From: Gemmatimonadota bacterium
Lineage (GTDB): Bacteria > Gemmatimonadota > Gemmatimonadetes > Longimicrobiales > Gaopeijiaceae
Length of the DNA stretch: 64,000 nt
Assembly (NCBI GenBank): GCA_029262115.1
Contig: JAJCZZ010000108.1
Location: 1-64,000, forward strand
Direction: 5' to 3'
In this document: positions 1 through 7,613 of the stretch, one piece after another
Numbering within the stretch: the stretch's first letter is position 1
How the letters are laid out: the number at the start of each line of letters is the position of its first letter
Notes under the pieces: generated by a model
Told to the model about the DNA's origin: nothing
Database searches by the model: none
The model's input: the letters and a program-made list of their open reading frames with translations, nothing else
Made by a program: the position numbers and the translations under genes

Positions 1-1
1 G

Positions 2-412
2 TGCGAGTCGCTGATCGACGCGATGACGTTCTGGAGTGCGGGCTACCGGAACGTGACGGCGGCGTACGGGACGAACGGGTTCACGGCCGAGCTCGAGGCG
101 GCGCTGGTGGCTGGGGCGAGCCGCGTGCTGATCGCCTTTGATCGGGACGAGGCGGACGAGCGGCCAGCAAAGAAGGTGGCGGGCCGTCTGATGTCGGAGG
201 GCGTGGAGTGCTACCGGATCCTGTTCCCCCGCGGGCTGGATGCGAACGCGTATGCGCTGGAGGTGCGGCCGGCGGCGAAGAGCCTGGGGATCGCGATCCG
301 CGCCGCGACGTGGATGGGCTCGGGTCCACCGCCGGAGGGCTCGGCTGGGTCCGTTTCGCAATCAAGGGGGGATGCTCCGGAGCCTGCGCAAGCTCGCGAG
401 CCGCTTCCTTAA
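2..412 (+). CDS. Toprim-domain protein, C-terminal fragment (5' end outside the window)
   Basis: The frame is open from the window edge and ends in TAA at 410. The visible part is most of a Toprim fold: an E-S-L-I-D-A motif at the very edge (catalytic Glu), a G-T-N-G-F turn, then F-D-R-D-E-A-D (the metal-binding DxD) and a D-A-N-A-Y segment. This is the pattern of DnaG-like primases and of Toprim/CHC2 zinc-finger proteins often carried on mobile elements. The first in-frame ATG (23) lies inside the domain and is not the real start. The last 35 residues are Pro/Gly/Ser-rich and look unstructured. The N-terminal domains are not visible, so replication primase versus mobile-element protein cannot be decided. 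Confidence 0.7.
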   Translation, partial: CESLIDAMTFWSAGYRNVTAAYGTNGFTAELEAALVAGASRVLIAFDRDEADERPAKKVAGRLMSEGVECYRILFPRGLDANAYALEVRPAAKSLGIAIRAATWMGSGPPPEGSAGSVSQSRGDAPEPAQAREPLP

Positions 413-530
413 GAACGTTATAACAAGAGTGACAACTTCGCGGCGAGCGGACAAGCGGTCGGAGGAACCGGTCCCCGGATGAGCGTGCTCGTCGTATCGA
501 GAGCGAAGCCCCTCGCCCTGAACGACAAAC

Positions 531-560
531 AGCCCCCCGACCCTTTCGGGCCGGGGGGCT
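531..560 (-). terminator. Rho-independent terminator of the TSP3 lipoprotein gene
   Basis: A 13-bp GC-rich stem (531-543 with 548-560, one G-T mismatch) closes a 4-nt loop. Read on the minus strand it is followed by CTGTTTGT. It lies about 30 bp beyond the stop codon of the lipoprotein gene. Confidence 0.75.
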
Positions 561-591
561 CGTTCGCTTCGCTTCAGGAAGGAGTCCCGGG

Positions 592-3534
592 CTACTTTTT
601 GCCCTTGCCCTTCCCGTTGTTCTTCGAGGACGCCATGCAGGAGGTGATGGCGCCGCCCTCCCTACCTGAGATCAGGCCGGCCTTCTTCCAGCCGTCGACC
701 AGGTGGGCAACGGCGCTGATGAAGTCGCCGTGGTTGCCGCCGCTGGCCGCGCGTGCGGCTTCGATCTGGTCCATGAAGCTCGAACCGTCGGCCAGCGTCC
801 GGTTCGTGACGCCCGAGTCGCAGCCTTCGATCGCAACCGTACCGCCCACGATGGAGAACGGAACCGCGTCGTCAGCGTCCGGCACGCCGTCGTTGTCGTC
901 GTCCGTGTCGCACGCATCGCCCTGCCCGTCGCCGTCGAAGTCGGCCTGGGCCGGGTTGGGAATCAGCGAGCAGTTGTCGATGCCGTCATCGACGCCGTCG
1001 TTGTCGTCATCGGGATCGTTCAGGTCGCTGACGCCGTCACCGTCGTTGTCCGGCGGCGTGGAGCCCGCATCGAGCGGATCCGTGCCGTTGTCGGCTTCGT
1101 CCTGGTCGGAGTAGCCGTCGCCGTCGTCGTCGGTGTCGGCGTTGTTGCCGATGCCGTCGCCGTCGGTGTCGACTGACTCGTTCGGATCGAACGGGAAGGC
1201 GTCTTCGCCGTCGAGCACCCCGTCGTTGTCGTCATCCGGATCGTTCAGATCGCTGACGCCGTCACCGTCGTTGTCCGGCGGCGTGGAGCCCGCGTCGAGC
1301 GGATCCGTGCCGTTGTCGGCTTCGTCCTGGTCGGAGTAGCCGTCGCCGTCGTCGTCGCTGTCGGCGTTGTTGCCGACGCCGTCGCCGTCGGTGTCGACGG
1401 ATTCGGCCGGATCGAGCGGGAACGCATCGTCGCCGTCGAGAACCCCGTCGTTGTCGTCATCCGGATCGTTCAAATCGGAGATGCCGTCACCGTCGTTGTC
1501 CGGCGGCGTGGAGCCCGCGTCGAGCGGATCGGTGCCGTTGTCGGCTTCGTCCTGGTCGGAGTAGCCGTCGCCGTCGTCGTCGGTGTCGGCGTTGTTGCCG
1601 ATGCCGTCGCCGTCGGTGTCGACGGACTCGTTCGGGTCGTTCGGGAAGGCGTCCTCGCTGTTCGGTACACCGTCACCGTCGGCGTCGTCGTCGCAGGCGT
1701 CACCCAGGCCGTCGCCATCCGCGTCAGCCTGGTCAGCGTTGGCAAACGCCGGGCAGTTGTCGATGTCGTCGTTGATCCCGTCGCCGTCCGCATCGGGCGT
1801 CGTGCAGGTGGGATCGAGCGGGCAGCCGTCGGCCCCGTCGTTGACCCCGTCGCCGTCCGTGTCGGGGTTGGTCGGGCTGGTCCCGATCGCGTGCTCTTCC
1901 GAGTTTGTCAGCCCGTCGCCGTCCGAGTCGCTGTCTCCGTCATCGACCTGGTCGCAGGCGTCGCCCACACCGTCGAAGTCCGAGTCAGCCTGGCCGGCAT
2001 TCGGCACCACAGGACAGTTGTCGGTGGAGTCCGGGACGCCGTCGCCGTCGTAGTCCGCGTTCGGATCGGCCGCCCCACGGATGCCGATGGTGAAGCCGTG
2101 CCAGATCTCTCCGTCGGGAACGGACCAGGAGAACGTCGAGAACTGGCCGACGAACCGGGCCGTACCATTGCCCTCGAATCCGCGGAGCTGCTCACCCGGT
2201 AGCACCGACAGGGACGTCGAACCGCCACAGAAACGTCCTGGGCCCTGCGACACCAACTCGAAGGAGCGATCGAAGTCGTAGACCGACGAGTTGCCGCCCG
2301 CGCCGAGGCTCATCACGTCCACGATCGGATCGCGCACCGGCCGCGAGAACGTGATGACGTAGGAATCCGTGTTCCCGCCCGACAAGGCGATGATATCGGG
2401 GAACGTCGGAGCGTTCAGGACATAGGGGCTGGTGTACGTGCTGGTCAGCGGTCCACCGCTGTTGTTACTGGTCCAGTAGTCATTCCAGTTGGGGATGGTG
2501 GAACTGCTACCGGCGTCGAGTTTGTACCCGTAGAACGACCCGGCCGACCCGTCCGACCGCAACACGCGAAGATCGACCGCCACCGTGCTGCCATCGCCGA
2601 GCGTGATCGTGCCACCGGCCGTGCCGGCGCCCGTGTTCGCAGACGTCCAGTCGACGTAGAAGTAGTTGTTCGAGAGGTTTGGCTCGGCGTCGTCCGGGTC
2701 GGGCACGCCGTCGCCGTCGGAGTCCACGACGTTGGAGACCAACGGGTCCGTGCCCGCAGCCACTTCGTCGCCGTCGCTGATGCCGTCACCATCGGTGTCC
2801 GGGTTGTCGGGGTCCGTGCCGTGGATGTTCTCCTCAGCGATGTCCGCGAGCCCGTCCCCGTCACCATCGCTGAAGACGGTGCCCGTGTTCGTCTCCAAGG
2901 TGTAGCCTCCGCCCGTCTGACCGCCCCCGTCGAACACGATGAAGTCGAGGGTGTGATTGCCGGTGAGCGTCACGGGGTAGGCGATGGGGTTGCTGCGAGG
3001 GTCCGTCAACTGGACGCCGACCAACTGGGGGTTGTTGCCGTTCTCGTCGGAGATGTAGATCCAGGAGCAGTTGTCGGCGGCCAGATTGAGCACGAACTCG
3101 CCGGTGCCGCTCACGGGTGTCGAGAATCGGGTCCAGTTATGGCCCCCGGGCCCGGCCGGGCCACCGTAGGTGCTGTTGAGCTGGTTCCCCTCGAAGCTCG
3201 GCCACGAGTTGATCCAGTCGGCGCTCGGAATCGCCGTCTGGAAGGCCGCCCCGTTCACCACGAAGGCCTTGTGCGGATTCGTCCAATTCGCGTCGAGTCC
3301 GACCGCGGGAATCGCGGTGCAGGTGGTCGTTTGCCAAGTCGCGTCTTCGAGCAACGGAACGATCGCGTTCCATGTGTCTACATGAGACCCGCTCGTGAAG
3401 ACCTGGTGGGTGGCGTCGTGGGTGAACGAGAGTTCGAGATCACCGATTGCCGTGGGATCCGTCGGCACCTCACCGCATGCCGTGAGCAACGAGAGCCCGG
3501 CAACGAGAGGGAGGAACGGGAGACGTCGGGTCAT
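592..3534 (-). CDS. Thrombospondin type 3 repeat lipoprotein
   Basis: This is a large surface or periplasmic lipoprotein. I start it at the ATG at 3534 because GAGGAG lies 8 nt upstream and the protein then opens with a lipoprotein signal ending L-L-T-A-C (lipidated Cys near residue 20). The longer in-frame ORF adds 34 residues with no signal. After a beta-rich N-terminal region come DxDxDG calcium-binding repeats near residues 225-290, a second beta domain, and then a long run of type 3 repeats including three near-identical 75-residue units. The last 80 residues are a separate, less repetitive tail with two Cys and a Lys/Gly-rich end. Such repeats form Ca-stabilised stalks. A structural or adhesive role is inferred; no enzyme motif is seen. 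Confidence 0.85.
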   Translation of the reverse strand: MTRRLPFLPLVAGLSLLTACGEVPTDPTAIGDLELSFTHDATHQVFTSGSHVDTWNAIVPLLEDATWQTTTCTAIPAVGLDANWTNPHKAFVVNGAAFQTAIPSADWINSWPSFEGNQLNSTYGGPAGPGGHNWTRFSTPVSGTGEFVLNLAADNCSWIYISDENGNNPQLVGVQLTDPRSNPIAYPVTLTGNHTLDFIVFDGGGQTGGGYTLETNTGTVFSDGDGDGLADIAEENIHGTDPDNPDTDGDGISDGDEVAAGTDPLVSNVVDSDGDGVPDPDDAEPNLSNNYFYVDWTSANTGAGTAGGTITLGDGSTVAVDLRVLRSDGSAGSFYGYKLDAGSSSTIPNWNDYWTSNNSGGPLTSTYTSPYVLNAPTFPDIIALSGGNTDSYVITFSRPVRDPIVDVMSLGAGGNSSVYDFDRSFELVSQGPGRFCGGSTSLSVLPGEQLRGFEGNGTARFVGQFSTFSWSVPDGEIWHGFTIGIRGAADPNADYDGDGVPDSTDNCPVVPNAGQADSDFDGVGDACDQVDDGDSDSDGDGLTNSEEHAIGTSPTNPDTDGDGVNDGADGCPLDPTCTTPDADGDGINDDIDNCPAFANADQADADGDGLGDACDDDADGDGVPNSEDAFPNDPNESVDTDGDGIGNNADTDDDGDGYSDQDEADNGTDPLDAGSTPPDNDGDGISDLNDPDDDNDGVLDGDDAFPLDPAESVDTDGDGVGNNADSDDDGDGYSDQDEADNGTDPLDAGSTPPDNDGDGVSDLNDPDDDNDGVLDGEDAFPFDPNESVDTDGDGIGNNADTDDDGDGYSDQDEADNGTDPLDAGSTPPDNDGDGVSDLNDPDDDNDGVDDGIDNCSLIPNPAQADFDGDGQGDACDTDDDNDGVPDADDAVPFSIVGGTVAIEGCDSGVTNRTLADGSSFMDQIEAARAASGGNHGDFISAVAHLVDGWKKAGLISGREGGAITSCMASSKNNGKGKGKK
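1026..1700. repeat. Three tandem 225-bp repeats coding 75-residue TSP3 units
   Basis: Near-identical blocks begin at 1026, 1251 and 1476, exactly 225 bp apart, inside the lipoprotein gene. Each codes one block of type 3 repeats (D-P-D-D-D-N-D-G ... [10 protein letters not shown]). The in-frame period and high nucleotide identity point to recent duplication. Confidence 0.9.
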
Positions 3535-3763
3535 TATTGAAACTCCTCGAATTCGGTCCTGGGGGATACCGACTCGGACGACACCATCTCGTCGCGGTTC
3601 GGGGCACGGGTTGAAGAAGCCGTGCGAACGAATCATGCGGCCAACGGTACAGCCGGTCTGTGAACGGGCTGTTATCCCCCCGTTATTGCCGGGGCGATAG
3701 TCGCTGGACCGATCATGTTTTCGAGGCGTGGGGCAGACCTAAGGGGACCTAAGGGTTTTTCGG

Positions 3764-5959
3764 CTATCCGCCCATGACTTCGTAGGTCACCACGGCGTGA
3801 TACTGGAGACCTACCGCACCGCCCCCATCCCGCAGCGTCACCCGGAGGCGGTTCGTACCGCTCGGATCCGGCGCAAAGGTCAGCGTGAACGTCAGGGGCG
3901 GACCGCCGTGATTGCCGCTTTCGTCACGATCCGGATGCCCGCCGAACTCCACCCCGTTGACCGAGACCGTCGCCTGGTTGTCCGCGAGCACCGTCATCGT
4001 GATGCGTCCCGCGGCCGCATTCGAGGGAAGCTCGAACAGGTGCTCGAATGTGGCCGTCGTACAGCAGGCGTACCCGGGCGGGGTCAGGGTCGTCCCGTCG
4101 GGTACCGGCGCAATGAAACTCGTGCCGGCGACCGGCGCCCCGTACGCGGAGTGCCTGGCCACCACGTAGGCCGCCTGAGGAAGATCGCCGCGCGGGCAGG
4201 CGGGTCCGGAGCAACTGACGAGCTGGTTCTCAGCGTCACGGCCGCCCACGTTTGCCGATCCCGATCCGAGGACGACGACGGTCGGAGGCGACACCGGGGT
4301 CACGGGAGGACTCTCGACCGGCTCCACGATCATCGCCCGTCCGGCCATGATACCGAGGCCCGCAACGACCACCGTCGCCGCGATCCACTGCCACCGCTTC
4401 GCGGGCGTGGCGCTCTTGGAGGGTGGCGTCGACGGGGCGGAGGTCGTGCCGGTCCGTTGGTTGCCGGCGACCTCCTCGCCGGTGGGCGCGGGGACAGCGG
4501 TCGACCCCGGTGACTGCGTCGGGGTCGCCGTCGTCGCCCCGGCCGTCGCGTACTCCGGCGTCACGGGAGGCCCCGCCGTCGCTTGCTCGGGCGCCACAGG
4601 CGACCCTGCGGTCGGCCCGGCCGTCACCTGGGCCGAAATCGCGGTCGGCCCCGCAGTCGCGTCACCTGAGATCGTGGTCTGTCCCGCCGGGCTCTCACCG
4701 TCAACGATGAGTGGATCCTCTGCCCCCTCGCCCGAAGCCGCGTCGGACGGTTCGTTCCCTTCCTTCGGTGGGCGACCCTGCGACTCAGAAGCACCCGTCT
4801 CGCTGAAGAGCTCCTGCTCCTCGTGCGGTTCGCGCAGGGACCTCACGAACTCCACGACCGCGGGATCCGGCTCCGATTCAAGGTGGTCACGGACCAAAGT
4901 CGTGTAGACCTTCGCGTAGGACAGAGCACCCGGTCGGTCCCCCGCGGTATCGAGGGCTCGCAGCAGCCCGAGCGCCACCCTCGAACTGTACGGCTCCGCT
5001 GCGGCCTGCCGGCGTCGCCAGGTCACCGCCTCGCTTGGGCGTCCCTCCCGTTCTGCTCTGGTCGCGAGCGTGTCGAGCGCTTCCGAGTACTCTCGCGCGA
5101 TCTTGCCGCGCTCCGACTCCGCCCAGTGGCTGAAGTCGGAGAGCCCGGGGATGTGGAAGTCGTCCAGGAACGGACCGTGATAGAGCGCTACCGCATCGGC
5201 CGGTGCCTCGCTACCCATCGCGTTACGAAACTCCCAGAGATCCACCCACACCCTCGTGGTGTCGATCTGGATGCCGCTCACGGGCTCGGGCAGGAAGAGG
5301 TCCTCACCGAGGTCGCGACGGAGGATGTAGAGCGTCTGTCGCAGGCTGTTGTTCGCGCGTACGGAATCGCTGTCAGGCCAGAGAAGAGCCATGATCCGGT
5401 CGCGGCTGACGGCGTGGGGTGCGCCGGCTGCGACAATGGCCATGAGAGCGAGAGGGTGGCGCCGTCGCGCCGGCGAGCTGGATAGGAGATCGGTACCTTC
5501 GATCGTGGGTCCTCCGGGTAGTTGAAGCTCGATACCCGGCGATGTGGTCGGTTGGAAGGCCCTTGCCGCCAGGTCGGGCGGAATGCACCGCTCGCCCCGT
5601 GCCACAGCCCGGATGGCGTCGACCAGGGTCGACGCCGCCGAGTCTTTCATGACAATGCCCTCCACGCCCGCCTGGAGGCAGCGCAGCGCGGTATTCTCGG
5701 CGAGTGTCGCGGACAGGATGACCGTCGGCACGGTCGCGCCTCGTTCACCGAGGGCCTCGTACGCCTCGAGTCCGTCGCACCGTGGCATGGTCACGTCCAA
5801 CACGAGGACGTCCGGTTGGTGGATCTGCACCGCCTCGATGGCTTCCAAGCCATCCGTGCACAACGCGACGACGTCGATGCCCGGCTCCAGGCCGAGCACG
5901 GCTTTGAGCCCGTCCAGGACGACGGTGTGGTCGTCCGCGACCACCACCCTGACCGACAT
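3764..5959 (-). CDS. Membrane-anchored response regulator: REC + winged helix/BTAD + TM + extracytoplasmic domain
   Basis: Residues 1-120 form a NarL-like receiver: acidic pair D9/D10, phospho-acceptor D55 (V-L-D-V-T-M-P) and K105. In place of a LuxR helix-turn-helix comes a SARP-type winged helix (about 155-235) and a BTAD helical domain (about 240-390). A long Thr/Ala/Pro-rich linker with repeated A-T-A-G-P-T motifs leads to one transmembrane helix (about 525-545) and a beta-sandwich-like tail (545-731) containing Cys pairs and a V-S-V-N-G-V strand. BTAD regulators with a C-terminal membrane anchor are known; adding a receiver is unusual. The start codon overlaps the kinase stop by one base, so the two form an operon. 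The tail may be a periplasmic sensor, giving one protein two inputs. Confidence 0.8.
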   Translation of the reverse strand: MSVRVVVADDHTVVLDGLKAVLGLEPGIDVVALCTDGLEAIEAVQIHQPDVLVLDVTMPRCDGLEAYEALGERGATVPTVILSATLAENTALRCLQAGVEGIVMKDSAASTLVDAIRAVARGERCIPPDLAARAFQPTTSPGIELQLPGGPTIEGTDLLSSSPARRRHPLALMAIVAAGAPHAVSRDRIMALLWPDSDSVRANNSLRQTLYILRRDLGEDLFLPEPVSGIQIDTTRVWVDLWEFRNAMGSEAPADAVALYHGPFLDDFHIPGLSDFSHWAESERGKIAREYSEALDTLATRAEREGRPSEAVTWRRRQAAAEPYSSRVALGLLRALDTAGDRPGALSYAKVYTTLVRDHLESEPDPAVVEFVRSLREPHEEQELFSETGASESQGRPPKEGNEPSDAASGEGAEDPLIVDGESPAGQTTISGDATAGPTAISAQVTAGPTAGSPVAPEQATAGPPVTPEYATAGATTATPTQSPGSTAVPAPTGEEVAGNQRTGTTSAPSTPPSKSATPAKRWQWIAATVVVAGLGIMAGRAMIVEPVESPPVTPVSPPTVVVLGSGSANVGGRDAENQLVSCSGPACPRGDLPQAAYVVARHSAYGAPVAGTSFIAPVPDGTTLTPPGYACCTTATFEHLFELPSNAAAGRITMTVLADNQATVSVNGVEFGGHPDRDESGNHGGPPLTFTLTFAPDPSGTNRLRVTLRDGGGAVGLQYHAVVTYEVMGG

Positions 5960-6996
5960 CAGCCCGACTCGTCCACACTGATCCGCACCGTGAGAACCGA
6001 GCCCGACCCGGTAGAGGAGATGTGGAGTCGGCCGCCGGCTTCTTCAACGCGGTGTTTCAGGCTCAGCGGCCCCAACCGGTTCGTGAAGAGCGCCTCATGA
6101 TCGTAGTCGCCGAGAAACGAGAAACCGATACCGTCGTCGCGAACGGCAATCGTGACGTCGCTGTCCGCCTGCGTCACGGATACGGCGACGGTCTTCGCCC
6201 CACCGTGCCGTGCCGCGTTCACCGTCGCCTCCTGGATGATTCGCAGAAATCTGCCGCCCGGGCTCGGCAGCGATGTCGTCCGAGACGTCCGCATCGACCG
6301 ATGTCCCTACGCCCCAGATCATGCCGACACGATCAATGATCGTCTCGATTCTCCGGGACAGCGCAATGCTCCCGTCGGTCCAGGCCGGGCTTCGACCCTT
6401 CACCTCGTCCACGTAGAGCCGCATCTCCCGTTGCTCCGCGGAAATGCTCTCGGCGAGCCCCTGAAGCACCTCCTCCACGGCGTCCGAGTCGGGCGGTAGC
6501 AGACTGCGGGCGGCTCGGATCTGCAGGCTGGCCCCGGTCAGCATCTGGAGGACGCCGTCATGGAGTTCGAGCGTGGTGCGCAAGCGAAGCTCGGCCATCT
6601 CGTGGTGGAGTCGGACTTTCCTGTGCCGGAGCTCGGCGGTCCTGTCACGGCCGACCGCGTAGACGCGCCCCCCGGGTCCGGCGGCCAGCGACCAACGCAT
6701 GGGCACCAAGCCACCGTCCGCGTCGATGACGCGGACATCCGCGTCCGATACGGAGTCGCCGCCACCCAGGCTTTGCGCTTGTGCCCCTACCTCGAGACGG
6801 TCCTCGTGATGAACCCAGCGGAGGAACCGTCAGCCGAGGACGCGCTCGATCGGTGTCCGAGCCTGCGCTCGACCGACGACCTGATCATCAGCACCCGACC
6901 GCCGGCGTCCAGGATGGCGAGGATGTCGTGTGAGTATCCGAAAAACCGTGCGAGTTCGTCCTCTACGGGCTCGGCCAGTTGCCTCTCGGTTTCCAT
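5959..6996 (-). pseudogene. PAS-HisKA_3 sensor histidine kinase with two compensating frame breaks
   Basis: Translation from the ATG at 6996 gives the start of a PAS domain. Near 6811-6820 the frame must shift to continue the PAS (H-H-E-D-R then the core to A-V-G-R-D-R-T-A). That second frame carries the dimerisation helix with the phospho-His (L-E-L-H-D-G-V-L-Q). Near 6255-6275 it must shift back for the HATPase domain (I-I-Q-E-A-T-V-N-A-A-R-H-G; D-D-G-I-G-F). The first and third frames are the same, so two opposite single-base changes explain it. It would be a NarX/LiaS-type kinase partnering the BTAD regulator just downstream. Either the gene is decaying or the sequence has two indel errors; the strong conservation on both sides of each break favours error or very recent damage. 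Confidence 0.75.
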
Positions 6997-7077
6997 GGCA
7001 TGCGTAAAGCTCGGTTGGGTCCGGAGGAGCACCGTCGTGGGGCGACTATCGCCCGGAGAGGGCGTGAATCCAGCCGG

Positions 7078-7096
7078 GATCGGAAGAGTACACGAC
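7078..7096 (+). other. Illumina-adapter-like 19-mer in the intergenic region
   Basis: GATCGGAAGAGTACACGAC differs from the first 19 bases of a common Illumina adapter (GATCGGAAGAGCACACGTC) at two positions. It lies in the non-coding stretch between the broken kinase and padR. See findings. Confidence 0.35.
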
Positions 7097-7220
7097 GTCC
7101 CGTCGACCCGCCAGTTTCGAGGGAGCCGCCGAAGGCATGCAGGTTGTGGAGGACGGTAGCGGAGAGCCGCACCTCCGTCCACGGACGAAACCCTCCCGAA
7201 CATTTCCACGTACGACCCTA

Positions 7221-7234
7221 TGTAGAAAACTTCA
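7221..7234 (+). promoter_or_regulatory. Candidate PadR operator
   Basis: An imperfect inverted repeat, TGTAG-AAAA-CTTCA, lies 50 bp upstream of the padR start, beside a run of nine T. Regulators of ADOP permeases often control themselves through AT-rich palindromes at such positions. The site is inferred from symmetry and position only. Confidence 0.35.
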
Positions 7235-7283
7235 ATGGTGTTTTTTTTTCATAATCCTCTCGCCGCATCCCGGAGCGATAGCC

Positions 7284-7610
7284 ATGGGTGGAGCCGTTCG
7301 CATGACGCAGGTCACGGCGCTGGTGATGCGGGCCGTGGCGGGTGGGTACCGGTACGGCTTCGACATCATGGAGGCGTCGGGGCTCCCGAGCGGGACCGTG
7401 TACCCGGCCCTGCGCCGGCTCGAGCGCGCGAGTTACCTGCGCTCGTCGTGGGAAGACGAAGAGCGGGCCCACTCGGCCGGGCGCCCACCGCGCCGCATAT
7501 ACGCACTCACGGCGCGTGGACGGGCGGCCATGCCGGAGGCGGAGGCCCGCCTGGCCGAAGCGCTTCGAATGCTCGGAGGACTCCCGCCGTCCGCCCCGGA
7601 AGAGGCCTGA
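7284..7610 (+). CDS. PadR family transcriptional regulator
   Basis: This 108-residue protein has the PadR winged-helix fold: an N-terminal L-V-M-R-A-V-A-G-G-Y-R-Y-G-F-D-I helix, the recognition helix segment L-P-S-G-T-V-Y-P-A-L-R-R-L-E, and a wing ending in P-P-R-R-I-Y-A-L-T-A-R-G. The ATG at 7284 has a GGAG-type ribosome site, and the longer frame upstream adds no recognisable sequence. The stop is 3 bp before the GTG of the permease gene, so the two are co-transcribed. In this pairing PadR is presumed to repress its own permease operon; the inducer is unknown. Confidence 0.9.
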   Translation: MGGAVRMTQVTALVMRAVAGGYRYGFDIMEASGLPSGTVYPALRRLERASYLRSSWEDEERAHSAGRPPRRIYALTARGRAAMPEAEARLAEALRMLGGLPPSAPEEA

Positions 7611-7613
7611 CAG

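Noticed and set aside
3737-3756. CCTAAGGGG direct repeat as a terminator or operator
   Set aside because: Two short adjacent copies of ACCTAAGGG form no stem, and nothing else supports a function.
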